Positions 49,341 to 58,632 of a stretch of DNA of 64,000 nt are shown in pieces. Origin of the DNA: Isoptericola sp. BMS4 (GTDB lineage Bacteria > Actinomycetota > Actinomycetes > Actinomycetales > Cellulomonadaceae); NCBI RefSeq assembly GCF_011634835.1, contig NZ_SIRP01000001.1, positions 2,870,189 to 2,934,188 on the forward strand, in the 5' to 3' direction. The notes under the pieces are model-generated. The model saw nothing but the letters and a program-made list of their open reading frames with translations, did not search any database and was not told where the DNA came from. Every line of letters begins with the position of its first letter. The first letter of the stretch is position 1. Made by a program: the position numbers and the translations under genes.

Positions 49341-49553
49341 GGCGACAACGCCGCGATGGAGTCGTTCTTCGCGCTGCTGCAGAAGAACGTCCTGGACCGG
49401 CGCCACTGGGCCACCCGCGCCCAGCTGCGGATCGCGATCATCACCTGGATCGAACGCACCTACCACCGGCGCCGCCGCCAGGCCCGTCTCGGACGTTTGA
49501 CCCCCATCGAGTTCGAAGCCATCATCACCACTCAGGTCGCACTCGCCGCCTGA
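49341..49553 (+). pseudogene. IS3-family transposase OrfB, C-terminal remnant
   Basis: About 70 residues of the integrase core end: GDNAAMESFFALLQKNVLDR, then AQLRIAIITWIERTYHRRRR and LGRLTPIEFEAI, the standard IS3 OrfB C-terminus with the last catalytic Glu in MESFF. The N-terminal part is missing; the sequence begins exactly where the mini-element ends. Nonfunctional. Confidence 0.8.
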
Positions 49554-49586
49554 CAACCGCTGTCACCTATTCGTGCAGCAGTCCCC

Positions 49587-49682
49587 TACAACTACCATCG
49601 GCCCCACACCGCCGTCGGGAACCTGCCTCCAGCCGCCAAGGCCCGCACCCGCGTCACCAACGTCATGGCCAGCAACACCTAG
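49587..49682 (+). pseudogene. IS481-type transposase, last 31 codons
   Basis: The frame reads YNYHRPHTAVGNLPPA, then VTNVMASNT and a TAG stop. YNxxRPHxALG...PA with a VTNVxxxYT end is the C-terminus of IS481/IS30-like integrase-core transposases. It begins abruptly after the IS3 remnant, so it is a leftover from another insertion. Confidence 0.7.
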
Positions 49683-49754
49683 TCCCCTTTGAGCCCGGCC
49701 GCCGACGATGACGGTCAAGGAGGGCGTCGCAGCACACCGGAAGTGCGGTCGCGG

Positions 49755-50387
49755 TCACGCATCGGGTGCGGCGGAGGGGCCGGCCGGAGTCTCCAGCGGG
49801 CGACGGATCGCGTCGAGTGCGGCGTCGAAATAGTTCCTCAGCGGCTCGACGCCGTCGTCGACAGACCAGGCTTCACCGGCAATGTCGAGGCACGTGATGA
49901 TGCATCCCACGATTGCCCTGGCCTGCAGCGCGGAGTCTGCCTGCCCACCGAGGCGTCGCTGGACCTCCGGCACCAAGTCGTCGTACCAGTGGAGGTGCTT
50001 CTCGATGCTGCGCGCCCGCAATGAGGGGGTCTGGTACATCATTCGGGAGACCGCCAGGAGACGCTCGTCGTCGGCCCCCTCATCCAGCGCGAAGATCGCA
50101 CCGCGGAGGGCTGTCCAGGGACCCTCGCCGTCGGGACGCTGCTCCAACTGATCACGGATCACGGCGCCGTCCGCGATGAAGTGCCCCAGGACGACGTCTT
50201 CCTTCGTGCCGAAGTAGCGGAAGAAGGAGCGACGGGAGATGCCCGCGGCGACGACGATCTCATCGATCGTGGTCTGCTCGAAGCCGTTGGTCAGGAACAA
50301 CTCCATCGCCACAGCGGTGATCTCGGCGTAGACCCGCTGCCGGGATCTCGTCCACAGTCCCGGTTGTGCGTCCCCCATCGATGACAT
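49755..50387 (-). CDS. TetR family transcriptional regulator
   Basis: A 210-residue repressor: EITAVAMELFLTNGFEQTTI, DEIVVAAGISRRSFFRYFGT, KEDVVLGHF form the HTH, followed by a typical ligand domain with a TetR_C-like end. Divergent from two SDR genes, with two tandem operators between. Base composition is lower in G+C than the core genes, in line with the island. ATG 50387 is used; 50378 is possible. Confidence 0.9.
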   Translation of the reverse strand: MSSMGDAQPGLWTRSRQRVYAEITAVAMELFLTNGFEQTTIDEIVVAAGISRRSFFRYFGTKEDVVLGHFIADGAVIRDQLEQRPDGEGPWTALRGAIFALDEGADDERLLAVSRMMYQTPSLRARSIEKHLHWYDDLVPEVQRRLGGQADSALQARAIVGCIITCLDIAGEAWSVDDGVEPLRNYFDAALDAIRRPLETPAGPSAAPDA

Positions 50388-50414
50388 CTCGACATTCTAT
50401 TCGCGCCAGCCCAC

Positions 50415-50449
50415 AGTGCCAAGGTGGCACTTAGTGCCAGACTGGCATA
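50415..50449. promoter_or_regulatory. Two tandem TetR operators
   Basis: AGTGCCA-AGG-TGGCACT (50415-50431) is a perfect inverted repeat. AGTGCCA-GAC-TGGCATA (50433-50449) repeats it 18 bp downstream with two altered end bases. The second overlaps the -10-like TATGCT (50448-50453), which is 6 nt before the SDR ATG, so binding would block a leaderless promoter. Confidence 0.8.
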
Positions 50450-50459
50450 TGCTGTCATC

Positions 50460-51281
50460 ATGAGCCACACCACAAGACCTCTGGACTACACACACCACAC
50501 CGTCCTCGTCACCGGAGCGAGCGCCGGAATCGGCGCAGAGTTCGCCCGACAACTCGCCTCCCGGGGGAGCAGTCTGGTCGTTGCGGCCCGACGTGTCGGC
50601 CGACTCGATGCACTTGCCGCGCAGCTCAGGCGGGAACACGGCGTCACCGTGAGCACCCTGCCGATCGACCTGGCGCAGCCCGGAGCGGGACAGACCATCC
50701 GTGATCAGCTCGATGCCCGCGGCATCGACGTGACGAGTGTGGTCAACAGCGCCGGCTTCGCCAACCTTGGGCCGTTCCACGACGCGGAACTGCCCGACCT
50801 CATGACAGAGATCGCGGTGGACGTCAACGCGGTGGTCGAGATCAGCCATGCCTTCATGCCTCGCCTGCGTCAGCGTGGAGACGGATTCCTCCTCAATGTG
50901 GCGAGCATGGCCGCGTACCAGGGGAATCCGACGATGGCGATCTACGGCGCGGCCAAGGCGTTCGTGCTCAGCTTCACCGAGGCGCTCTGGCACGAAGCCC
51001 GCGACACAGGACTGCGCGTGCTCGTGCTGTCTCCCGGTGCGACGGACACCGAGTTCTTCGATGTTGCAGGCGACCGCGCCGACGGCGGCTCGCGGCGCAT
51101 GTCACCCACGGCGGTCGTCACCACAGCGCTCAGTGCGCTTGAACGACGCAACCCGCCGCCCAGTGTCATCCCTGGTCGCTCCAACCGGCTCTCCGAGGTC
51201 TTCGGCAGAGTTCTCGGCCGTCGTCGTGCGGCCGAGATGGTCGGCTCGTTGATGAACCGCACAGCGGCACGCAGGCCGTGA
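50460..51281 (+). CDS. Short-chain dehydrogenase/reductase (classical)
   Basis: A 273-residue SDR: TVLVTGASAGIGAEFARQLA (NADP motif TGxxxGIG), NSAGFANLGPF, and the catalytic Ser with YxxxK in NVASMAAYQGNPTMAIYGAAKAF read in parts (MAIYGAAKAF). The C-terminus carries VLGRRRAAEMVGSLMNR. Substrate unknown. ATG 50460 lies 6 nt after the -10 hexamer and just downstream of the tandem operators. The second SDR follows within 10 bp, so both are in one TetR-controlled operon. Confidence 0.88.
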   Translation: MSHTTRPLDYTHHTVLVTGASAGIGAEFARQLASRGSSLVVAARRVGRLDALAAQLRREHGVTVSTLPIDLAQPGAGQTIRDQLDARGIDVTSVVNSAGFANLGPFHDAELPDLMTEIAVDVNAVVEISHAFMPRLRQRGDGFLLNVASMAAYQGNPTMAIYGAAKAFVLSFTEALWHEARDTGLRVLVLSPGATDTEFFDVAGDRADGGSRRMSPTAVVTTALSALERRNPPPSVIPGRSNRLSEVFGRVLGRRRAAEMVGSLMNRTAARRP

Positions 51282-51290
51282 GGATCCGTG

Positions 51291-52172
51291 ATGAGGACCG
51301 CTATCGTCACGGGCGCGACGTCCGGTCTCGGGTTCGTCACCGCTCGCGCACTCGCCCGCCGCGGAATGCATGTTGTGGTTCCCGCACGAGACCCGGAGCG
51401 CGCAGCGCGCGTGATCGAGAGGATCAGAGCCAGTGCTCCCGGCACTTCCCTGGAGGCACGCACCCTTGATCTCTCCGATCTGCGCGTCGTACGAGGGTTC
51501 GCCGAGACCTTCCGAGCCGAGCACAGCACACTCGACCTCCTGGTGAACAACGCCGGAATCATGTGGGGACCGCGGAGCGAGACCGTCGATGGGTTCGAAG
51601 CCCAGCTGGGCATCAACCATTTCGGTCACTTCGCCCTCACCGGGCTGCTGCTTCCACCGCTGAGGCAGTCGCTGGCCGGCCGCGTGGTGACAGTCGGTTC
51701 CACGGAGCATCTGCGCGGAGAGATCGACATGGACGATCTGCAGATGACACGCCGCTACCACCCGCGCCATGCCTATCAGCGAGCCAAACTTGCCAACGTC
51801 ATCTTCGGGCTCGAACTCGACCGGCGCCTGCGTCACGCGCGCCTTGCGGTACGCAGCGTTCTCGCTCACCCCGGCTTTGCCGCCACCGGGCTTCAGACTC
51901 GGACCACGGCGCGTGCGCTCCGACCCTTCGCGGCGTTCCTGAACCGCGCGCTGGCGCAAACCCCCGAGCGGGGCGCACGGGCACAGATCAGGGCCGCGCT
52001 CGACCCTGATCTCCCCGGAGGGAGCTACATCGGGCCCACGGGCTGGAGTGAGCTTCGCGGCCCTCTTGGTGAAGCACGCATCGCACCATCAGCACGTGAC
52101 CTCGCCTGCCGTGAGCGCTTGTGGTCCTTATCCGAAGAGCTCACCGACGTGCGCTACCAGTTCCTTCGCTGA
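51291..52172 (+). CDS. Short-chain dehydrogenase (retinol dehydrogenase-like)
   Basis: A 293-residue SDR: TAIVTGATSGLGFVTARALA, LLVNNAGIMWGPRSETVDGF, LGINHFGHFALTGLLLPPLR, and the catalytic YQRAKLANVIFGLEL (YxxxK). The pattern of NNAGIM and INHFGHF is that of the retinol dehydrogenase/WW-oxidoreductase-like SDRs. AGGA 6 nt upstream supports ATG 51291 over GTG 51288. It is the last island gene before the tRNA. Substrate unknown. Confidence 0.87.
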   Translation: MRTAIVTGATSGLGFVTARALARRGMHVVVPARDPERAARVIERIRASAPGTSLEARTLDLSDLRVVRGFAETFRAEHSTLDLLVNNAGIMWGPRSETVDGFEAQLGINHFGHFALTGLLLPPLRQSLAGRVVTVGSTEHLRGEIDMDDLQMTRRYHPRHAYQRAKLANVIFGLELDRRLRHARLAVRSVLAHPGFAATGLQTRTTARALRPFAAFLNRALAQTPERGARAQIRAALDPDLPGGSYIGPTGWSELRGPLGEARIAPSARDLACRERLWSLSEELTDVRYQFLR

Positions 52173-52297
52173 AGTGCCAGCGGTACTCGATCGACTTCAG
52201 TCGCTGCGAAGAACGCACTGGTTCGATTCACCAGAAACGCGCAAGGCTCGAACCTCCGCCAAAGCGTCCATCGGCAAAGGTTCCTGCCTCGTGCGTG

Positions 52298-52374
52298 TGG
52301 TGGGCCCGGAGGGACTCGAACCCCCGACATCCACGGTGTAAACGTGGCGCTCTGACCAGCTGAGCTACAGGCCC
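52298..52374 (-). tRNA. tRNA-Val (anticodon TAC)
   Basis: On the minus strand the acceptor arm GGGCCTG pairs with CGGGCCC. D-arm AGCTCAGCTGGTCAGAGC, anticodon stem CCACG/CGTGG around TTTACAC (anticodon TAC), and T-arm GGGGGTTCGAGTCCCTC are all present, and CCA is encoded (52298-52300). The 3' end faces the island. Confidence 0.95.
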
Positions 52375-52442
52375 TGGCAGCGCAGGCCAGGATAACCCGC
52401 CGCGCCGACCGGCGCGCGCACCGCGCGGACGCGCCGCGCGGG

Positions 52443-52934
52443 TCAGACCTCGCTCAGCGCGGCGCGGTAGTCCTCCAGGTCACGGGGCCGGCCGCGCGGG
52501 TTCACCGTCGACCATCGCACGATCCCGTCCTCGTCGACGAGGAACGTGCCGCGCAGGGCGTGCCCCGACTCCTCGTCGAGGACGTCGAAGGCGCGCGCCG
52601 CGGCGCCGTGCGGCCAGAAGTCGCTGAGGAGGTCGAACCCGAACCCCTCCTGCTCCTGCCACGCGCGCAGCGCGAAGACCGGGTCGGTGGAGACGGCGAC
52701 GACGCGCACGCCCGCCGCCTCGAAGTCGTCGAGCTCGTCCCGCAGCTCGCCCAGCTCTCCGGTGCACACGGCGGAGAAGGCGAACGGGAAGAAGACGAGG
52801 AGCACCGGCTCGCCGCGCAGGTCCGCCAGGCGCACGGGCGTGCCGTGCGTGTCGGGCAGCGTGACGTCGGGCGCCGGGTCGCCGGGCCGCAGCCCTCGTC
52901 CCCCGGCGCCGGGACCGGCGGCCGGCACCGCCAC
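52443..52934 (-). CDS. Peroxiredoxin, AhpE-like
   Basis: A 163-residue thioredoxin-fold peroxidase: GDPAPDVTLPDTHGTPVRLA, LVFFPFAFSAVCTGELGELR with the peroxidatic Cys in the FxxxCTxEL motif, VVAVSTDPVFALRAWQEQEG, and LRGTFLVDEDGIVRW. Only that one Cys is evident, so it is a 1-Cys type that needs an external thiol such as mycothiol. The GTG at 52934 lies 1 bp after the DUF3052 stop, so the two genes are coupled. Reduces peroxides in the cytosol. Confidence 0.9.
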   Translation of the reverse strand: MAVPAAGPGAGGRGLRPGDPAPDVTLPDTHGTPVRLADLRGEPVLLVFFPFAFSAVCTGELGELRDELDDFEAAGVRVVAVSTDPVFALRAWQEQEGFGFDLLSDFWPHGAAARAFDVLDEESGHALRGTFLVDEDGIVRWSTVNPRGRPRDLEDYRAALSEV

Positions 52935-52935
52935 C

Positions 52936-53346
52936 TCAGCGCCCGCGGCCGCGGTTGTCCAGCTTCGTCGCCGACCAGTCCTCCGCGACGGCGAACGTGC
53001 TCGTCGCATGCAGCCCGGCGGTGGTCGCGGCCTCCTGGATCTCGTTGTGGCCCACGTGTCCCGCGCGTCCCGGCTTGCGGGTGAGCAGCCAGATGAGCCC
53101 GCCGTCGTCGAGGACGGTCTGCACGTCCACGAGCATGTCCGTCAGGTCGCCGTCGTCCTCGCGCCACCACAGCACGACGCCGTCCGTGACGTCGTCGTAG
53201 TCCTCGTCGACGAGCTCGCCGCCGACGATCTCCTCGAGCTCGGTCCGCAGCGCGTCGTCGACGTCGTCGTCCCACCCGAACTCCTGCACCACCTGCCCCT
53301 GCTCGAAGCCGAGGCGTGCCGCCTGGGAATCCGCCTGCTTACCCAC
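52936..53346 (-). CDS. DUF3052 family protein
   Basis: A 136-residue acidic protein: ADSQAARLGFEQGQVVQEFG, WDDDVDDALRTELEEIVGGE, VVLWWREDDGDLTDMLVDVQ, and GLIWLLTRKPGRAGHVGHNE, then TTAGLHATSTFAVAEDWSAT. This is the conserved DUF3052 actinobacterial family of unknown function, generally found beside the peroxiredoxin gene. GTG 53346 gives a start close to the family N-terminus, with a GAGAGGA stretch upstream. Confidence 0.86.
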   Translation of the reverse strand: MGKQADSQAARLGFEQGQVVQEFGWDDDVDDALRTELEEIVGGELVDEDYDDVTDGVVLWWREDDGDLTDMLVDVQTVLDDGGLIWLLTRKPGRAGHVGHNEIQEAATTAGLHATSTFAVAEDWSATKLDNRGRGR

Positions 53347-53773
53347 GTGGTTCTTCGTTCCTCTCTGTTCGACGGTCGACGACACCCGACGACCCCTGCG
53401 CACCCGGCCGTGCCCCGTCCGGGACGCCGCACGGCCACGTGTGCGCCAACGTAGTCCACCGCACCACGCGACGCCCGGCAACCCCGTCACGTCCCACCAG
53501 GCGGACGCTCCGGTGGGCACCGGCGGGACCGGGACCCCCGCGGCCGACCCGCGCCGGCGCCGGGCGGCTGGCCTGGCATGACGTAGATCACGGACTCTTG
53601 ACCCCCCGATGGTGGGCTCGCGGGCGTTCCGGGGGACACAATGAGTAGTGACCACCTGATCGTGGAACCGCACCGTCGCGACCTGACGGAGTGGCGACCC
53701 GCGACGGGACACCTGACACGAGCGGTGGCGGCCACCATGCCCCGCCATCGCCCGCAGACGAGAGAGGTTGCTG
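53347..53773. other. 427-bp gap before aceE
   Basis: Holds the divergent promoters of the DUF3052 and aceE genes. TTGACC at 53598-53603 is a candidate -35, but no good -10 lies at the right distance. An ATG at 53641 with a G-rich upstream stretch opens a 101-codon frame that runs into aceE out of frame; its composition looks random. Confidence 0.4.
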
Positions 53774-56527
53774 GTGGCTTCGTACGACGAGACCGGACCG
53801 TTGATCAACGGCCTGCTCAGCGCCGTCCCGGACATCGACCCTTCCGAGACCTCGGAGTGGGTGGAGTCGCTCGACGGCCTGATCGACGACAAGGGTGGAC
53901 CGCGCGCCCGCTACGTCATGCTCAACCTGCTGCGTCGCGCTCGTGAGCGCAACGTGCACATGCCCGCGGCGATGGCGACCCCGTACGTCAACACGATCGC
54001 CGTCCACGACGAGCCGTACTTCCCCGGCGACGAGGTCATGGAGCGCAAGTACCGCTCCTGGATCCGCTGGAACGCCGCCGTCATGGTGACGCGCGCGCAG
54101 CGGCCCGACATCTCCGTGGGCGGGCACATCTCCTCCTACGCCTCCGTCGCGACGATGTACGAGGTGGGCCTCAACCACTTCTTCCGCGGGAAGGACCACC
54201 CCGGCGGCGGCGACCAGGTCTACTTCCAGGGACACTCCTCCCCCGGCCAGTACGCCCGCGGCTTCCTTGAGGGCCGCCTGACGGCGGAGCAGCTCGACGG
54301 CTTCCGCCAGGAGAAGTCGGCGCCCGCGGGCGGCCTGCCCTCGTACCCGCACCCGCGGATGCTGCCCGACTTCTGGGAGTTCCCGACGGTCTCGATGGGT
54401 CTCGGCCCGGCGTCGGCGATCTACCAGGCCTGGACGAACAAGTACCTGCACCACCGCGGTATCAAGGACACCAGCCAGCAGGACGTGTGGGCGTTCCTGG
54501 GCGACGGCGAGATGGACGAGCCGGAGTCGCGCGGCATGCTGCAGCACGCGGCGCACCAGGGCCTGGACAACCTGACGTTCGTCGTCAACTGCAACCTGCA
54601 GCGTCTCGACGGGCCCGTGCGCGGGAACGGCAAGATCATGCAAGAGCTGGAGGCCCAGTTCAAGGGTGCCGGCTGGAACGTCATCAAGGTCGTCTGGGGC
54701 CGCGAGTGGGACGCCCTGCTCAACGCGGACAAGGACCGCGCCCTGGTCAACCTCATGAACGCCACGCCCGACGGCGACTACCAGACGTACCGCGCGGAGT
54801 CGGGCGCGTTCATCCGCGAGCACTTCTTCGGTCGCGACCCGCGCACCAAGGCGCTCGTGGAGAACATGAGCGACGACGACATCTGGAACATGAAGCGCGG
54901 CGGCCACGACTACCGCAAGATCTTCGCCGCCTACACGGCCGCGCGGGCTCACACGGGCCAGCCGACCGTCATCCTCGCGCAGACCGTCAAGGGCTACGCG
55001 CTGGGGTCGAGCTTCGCGGGCCGCAACGCCACGCACCAGATGAAGAAGGTCAAGAACGCGGACCTCAAGGCGCTGCGCGACAACCTGCGGATCCCGCTGA
55101 GCGACGAGCAGATCGACGCGGACCCGTACCTGCCGCCGTACTACCACCCGGGCATGGACGACGAGGCGATCCAGTACATGCTGGACCGCCGCCGGCACCT
55201 GGGCGGCTTCCTCCCCGAGCGCCGCTCGACGCCGAAGCCGATCACGCTGCCCGAGCCCAAGAAGTACGAGGTGCTCAAGAAGGGGTCCGGCACCCAGCAG
55301 GTCGCCAGCACCATGGCGTTCGTGCGCCTGCTCAAGGACCTCATCAAGGACAAGGAGTTCGGCAAGCGCATCGTGCCGATCATCCCCGACGAGGCGCGCA
55401 CGTTCGGCCTGGACTCGATCTTCCCCAGCGCGAAGATCTTCAACACCCAGGGGCAGAACTACCTCGCCGTGGACCGCGAGCTCATGCTGAGCTACAAGGA
55501 GTCCGAGTCGGGGCAGATCATGCACACCGGCATCAACGAGGCCGGTTCCGCGGCCGCGTTCCAGTCGGTGGGCACGTCGTACGCCACGCACGGCGAGCAC
55601 ATGGTGCCGGTCTACATCTTCTACTCGATGTTCGGCTTCCAGCGCACCGGCGACCAGTTCTGGGCCGCCGGCGACCAGCTCACCCGCGGCTTCATCATCG
55701 GCGCCACGGCCGGCCGCACCACCCTGACCGGTGAGGGCCTGCAGCACGCGGACGGGCACTCGCCGCTCATCGCCGGCACCAACACGGCGATGGTGCAGTA
55801 CGACCCCGCCTACGGCTACGAGATCCGCCACATCGTGCGCGACGGGATCGAGCGCATGTACGGCGACGGGTCGGACGGCCGCGACCAGAACGTCATGTAC
55901 TACCTCACGGTGTACAACGAGCCGATGGTCCAGCCGGCCGAGCCGGAGGACGTGGACGTCGAGGGCATCCTCAAGGGCATCCACCGCATCTCCGTCGGCG
56001 AGGGCGAGGGCGACGGCCCGCGGGCTCAGCTCCTCGCGTCCGGCGTGGGCGTGCCGTGGGCGCTGGAGGCGCAGCAGCTCCTCGCGGAGGACTGGGGCGT
56101 GACGGCCGACGTGTGGTCGGTGACGTCCTGGAACGAGCTGCGCCGCGACGCCCTCGCGGCCGAGCACGACGCGCTCGTCGACCCGGCGGCCACCCCGCGG
56201 GTGCCGTACCTGACGCAGAAGCTGTCGGACGCCCAGGGGCCGTTCGTCGCCACGAGCGACTACGATCACCTCGTGCCCGACCAGGTCCGCGCCTGGATCC
56301 CCGGCGACTACGCGGTGCTCGGCGCGGACGGCTTCGGGTTCTCCGACACCCGCGCCGCCGCCCGCCGGTACTTCCTCATCGACGGCCCGTCGATGGTGGT
56401 CAAGACGCTGCAGCAGCTCGCCCGCCGCGGCGAGGTGCCGGCCGATGTCGTGGCCAAGGCCGTGGAGAAGTACCGCCTGCTCGACGTCACCGCCGGCACC
56501 TCCGGTGCCGTCGGCGGCGACAGCTGA
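53774..56527 (+). CDS. aceE: Pyruvate dehydrogenase E1, homodimeric type
   Basis: A 917-residue thiamine-diphosphate enzyme decarboxylating pyruvate and acetylating the lipoyl E2. The ThDP motif is [20 protein letters not shown] with [20 protein letters not shown] (GDG...NN type). [20 protein letters not shown] and [20 protein letters not shown] are near the N-terminus, and [20 protein letters not shown] in the pyrimidine domain. AGAGAGG sits 6 nt before GTG 53774, preferred over TTG 53768. E2/E3 genes are not adjacent, as usual for actinobacteria with AceE. Confidence 0.96.
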   Translation: MASYDETGPLINGLLSAVPDIDPSETSEWVESLDGLIDDKGGPRARYVMLNLLRRARERNVHMPAAMATPYVNTIAVHDEPYFPGDEVMERKYRSWIRWNAAVMVTRAQRPDISVGGHISSYASVATMYEVGLNHFFRGKDHPGGGDQVYFQGHSSPGQYARGFLEGRLTAEQLDGFRQEKSAPAGGLPSYPHPRMLPDFWEFPTVSMGLGPASAIYQAWTNKYLHHRGIKDTSQQDVWAFLGDGEMDEPESRGMLQHAAHQGLDNLTFVVNCNLQRLDGPVRGNGKIMQELEAQFKGAGWNVIKVVWGREWDALLNADKDRALVNLMNATPDGDYQTYRAESGAFIREHFFGRDPRTKALVENMSDDDIWNMKRGGHDYRKIFAAYTAARAHTGQPTVILAQTVKGYALGSSFAGRNATHQMKKVKNADLKALRDNLRIPLSDEQIDADPYLPPYYHPGMDDEAIQYMLDRRRHLGGFLPERRSTPKPITLPEPKKYEVLKKGSGTQQVASTMAFVRLLKDLIKDKEFGKRIVPIIPDEARTFGLDSIFPSAKIFNTQGQNYLAVDRELMLSYKESESGQIMHTGINEAGSAAAFQSVGTSYATHGEHMVPVYIFYSMFGFQRTGDQFWAAGDQLTRGFIIGATAGRTTLTGEGLQHADGHSPLIAGTNTAMVQYDPAYGYEIRHIVRDGIERMYGDGSDGRDQNVMYYLTVYNEPMVQPAEPEDVDVEGILKGIHRISVGEGEGDGPRAQLLASGVGVPWALEAQQLLAEDWGVTADVWSVTSWNELRRDALAAEHDALVDPAATPRVPYLTQKLSDAQGPFVATSDYDHLVPDQVRAWIPGDYAVLGADGFGFSDTRAAARRYFLIDGPSMVVKTLQQLARRGEVPADVVAKAVEKYRLLDVTAGTSGAVGGDS

Positions 56528-56541
56528 CGGCTCCCGCACCA

Positions 56542-56587
56542 CGCACGAGGCCCGCCCTCTCCACCTCGGAGGGGCGGGCCTCGTGCG
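56542..56587 (+). terminator. Strong hairpin after aceE
   Basis: CGCACGAGGCCCGCCC (56542-56557) pairs perfectly with GGGCGGGCCTCGTGCG (56572-56587), 14 bp after the stop. Also placed to end transcripts of the convergent TPR-like gene. Confidence 0.8.
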
Positions 56588-56598
56588 CGTCCGGGACT

Positions 56599-56630
56599 GT
56601 GCGTGCCCGGGGCGGTGCGTGCCCGGGGCG
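56599..56630. repeat. Two 16-bp tandem copies after the aceE terminator
   Basis: GTGCGTGCCCGGGGCG occurs at 56599-56614 and 56615-56630, abutting a terminator stem just as the 16-bp tandem pair at 1122-1153 does. Confidence 0.7.
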
Positions 56631-56644
56631 GTGCGCGACGGCGG

Positions 56645-57316
56645 TCAGCGGGGCGCCGCGCGCTCGTGCGCGGCGACGGCCTCGGCGAGCTCCGCCAGCA
56701 CGTCCTCCGTCCCGGGACTCCGGCCCAGGGCCGACAGGTGCTGCCGCGCCTCGGCGGGGCGGCCGGCGTCCAGCGCCGCGAGGACGACCTGCCGCCCGGC
56801 CTCCGGGACGTGCTCCCGGGCCCGCCAGTGCCCGATCCCCAGCCCGAGCGCCTCGGTCGGCATGTCCGCCTCACGCAGGATCCGCAGAGCCGTGGCGAGC
56901 GCCTCGCCCCGCGGGTCCCGGTCCGCGGCGGTGGCGAGCCGGCGGACGGCGCCGTCCGGGTCGTCGGCCAGCGAGAGCCGGCCCAGCTCGAGCAGCGGCC
57001 GCCATCCGCGCGGGTGGCCGGCGAGCTCCTCCGCGAGCGACCAGACGGCGAGGTCGGCCGCGCGCTGCGCGGCCGGCTCGTCCGCGGGCGCGGTCAGCGG
57101 GTCCTCCGTGGCGGGCTCCTCCGCGGCGCGCCGCCGCACAAGCTCGGCGAGCGCGCGGAAGGCGTCCTCGTCGTTGGGGTCGTCGGCGAGCATGTCCCGC
57201 AGGGCGTCCTCCTGCACCGTGTCACCCTCCCGTGCCGACGACGGTCGCCGCGCCCCGACCGTCGAGGCCGAGAACGGCCGCCGCAGCAGCTGACGGAGCC
57301 GTGACATCGGGGCCAT
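56645..57316 (-). CDS. TPR-like hypothetical protein
   Basis: A 223-residue, Ala/Glu/Arg-rich, all-helical protein. It has a basic N-terminus (SRLRQLLRRPFSAST), then acidic helical repeats such as MLADDPNDEDAFRALAELVR, RGWRPLLELGRLSLADDPDG and RQVVLAALDAGRPAEARQHL, which have TPR-like spacing without perfect consensus. Close to a small family found in related actinobacteria near aceE and fasR. Function unknown. ATG 57316 is used; 57307 is possible. Confidence 0.7.
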   Translation of the reverse strand: MAPMSRLRQLLRRPFSASTVGARRPSSAREGDTVQEDALRDMLADDPNDEDAFRALAELVRRRAAEEPATEDPLTAPADEPAAQRAADLAVWSLAEELAGHPRGWRPLLELGRLSLADDPDGAVRRLATAADRDPRGEALATALRILREADMPTEALGLGIGHWRAREHVPEAGRQVVLAALDAGRPAEARQHLSALGRSPGTEDVLAELAEAVAAHERAAPR

Positions 57317-57380
57317 GCCCTCGACGATAGCGCCCACCCGCCTCGCACGCGGCCCGCACTGACGCGCCGACGACGGCGCC

Positions 57381-57400
57381 GGTTTGTGCACTCCCCACAA
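57381..57400. promoter_or_regulatory. FasR-type motif upstream of fasR
   Basis: GGTTTG-N5-TCCCCACAA lies 22 bp before the fasR ATG and just upstream of the -10-like TATCCT (57410-57415). The same 15 fixed bases recur before fabD. Confidence 0.6.
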
Positions 57401-57421
57401 CCGGGCCCGTATCCTCGGAGC

Positions 57422-58618
57422 ATGGCGACCACCTCCGACACCGCCGCGTCGGCGAGTACCGTCTCGCGCGGCGAGAACGTCCAGCGCGTCCGCGAGGGCC
57501 TCGGGATGCTCACCGCGGCGGCCATGCGCCGCCTCGACGAGGACTTCGCCTGGTACCGCCAGCTGCCCGCGGAGGACCGCTCCTACGTGGGCCTCGTCGC
57601 GCAGTCCGGCATCAACGCCTTCGTCAGCTGGTTCGCGGAGCCGACCGACACGCCGCACGGCGTCGGCGACATGTTCGCGGCCGCGCCGCCCGAGCTCACG
57701 CGGTCCATCTCGCTGCAGCACACGCTGCAGCTCGTCCGGCTCATGGTCGACGTCGTCGAGCAGCACTCCGACGAGATCGCCGCGCCCGGCTACGAGCGCG
57801 AGCTGCGCGAGGCGGTGCTGCGCTACTCCCGCGAGATCGCGTTCTCCGCGGCGGAGGTGTACGCCCGCGCCGCCGAGGTGCGCGGCGCCTGGGACGCCCG
57901 CCTGGAGGCCCTGGTCGTGGACGCGCTCGTGCGCGGCGACGGCGACGACTCACTGCGATCGCGCGTCTCCGCCCTGGGCTGGAGCGGGCGCGGGCAGGCG
58001 CTCGTCGTGGTCGGCGAGACCGCCTCACGCCTCGACGACGTGCGCACGGCGGAGCTGCGCCGCCTGGCCCGCCGGGCCGCAGGCGACGCCCTCGTGGGCA
58101 TCCACGGCGACCGCCTGGTGCTCGTCCTCGGCGGCGACGGCGACCTGGTCGCGGCGGCGACGTCGCTGCTCGACCGCTTCGGTCCCGGCCCGGTGGTCAT
58201 CGGAGGCGTGGTGCCCGACGTCTCCGACGCCGCGACGTCGGCCGCCGCGGCGCTGGCGGGCCTCGCCGCCGCGCAGGCGTGGCCGCAGGCGCCGCGGCCC
58301 GTGCTCGCCGACGACCTGCTCCCGGAGCGCGTCCTCACCGGGGACGCGACGGCGCGGCGCACCCTCGTCTCGCAGGCCTACCTGCCGCTGCGGGAGGCCA
58401 CGGGCTCGGTGCTGGAGACCCTGTCCGCGTACCTCGGCACCGGGCGGTCGCTGGAGGCCGCGGCCCGGCACCTCTACGTGCACCCCAACACGGTGCGCTA
58501 CCGGCTGCGGAAGGTCTCCGAGATCACGGGGTGGGACCCGCTCGACGCCCGCGAGTCGTTCGTGCTGCAGGTGGCACTCGCCCTCGGCCAGCTCGACGGC
58601 GACGCCCGCCCGCACTGA
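57422..58618 (+). CDS. fasR: PucR/CdaR-type regulator, FasR
   Basis: A 398-residue regulator. The N-terminal two thirds are a sensor region (GENVQRVREGLGMLTAAAMR, DFAWYRQLPAEDRSYVGLVA). The C-terminus has a GGDEF-like degenerate part and the PucR-type HTH VLETLSAYLGTGRSLEAAAR, HLYVHPNTVRYRLRKVSEIT. It sits directly before fabD-fabH-acpP-fabF, the place of FasR in Streptomyces and Mycobacterium, where it activates these genes and senses long-chain acyl-CoA. A TATCCT hexamer 6 nt before ATG 57422 suggests a leaderless transcript. Confidence 0.88.
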   Translation: MATTSDTAASASTVSRGENVQRVREGLGMLTAAAMRRLDEDFAWYRQLPAEDRSYVGLVAQSGINAFVSWFAEPTDTPHGVGDMFAAAPPELTRSISLQHTLQLVRLMVDVVEQHSDEIAAPGYERELREAVLRYSREIAFSAAEVYARAAEVRGAWDARLEALVVDALVRGDGDDSLRSRVSALGWSGRGQALVVVGETASRLDDVRTAELRRLARRAAGDALVGIHGDRLVLVLGGDGDLVAAATSLLDRFGPGPVVIGGVVPDVSDAATSAAAALAGLAAAQAWPQAPRPVLADDLLPERVLTGDATARRTLVSQAYLPLREATGSVLETLSAYLGTGRSLEAAARHLYVHPNTVRYRLRKVSEITGWDPLDARESFVLQVALALGQLDGDARPH

Positions 58619-58632
58619 CGCCGGCCCGGGCA

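Noticed and set aside
53641..53946. 101-codon frame starting at an ATG before aceE
   Set aside because: Overlaps aceE out of frame, no domain, and the upstream G-run is common in this composition.
53588..56542. 984-codon minus-strand open frame across aceE
   Set aside because: It is exactly antisense to a well-conserved enzyme, rich in Val/Arg/Gly/Asp as expected from the complement of biased codons, and has no family features.
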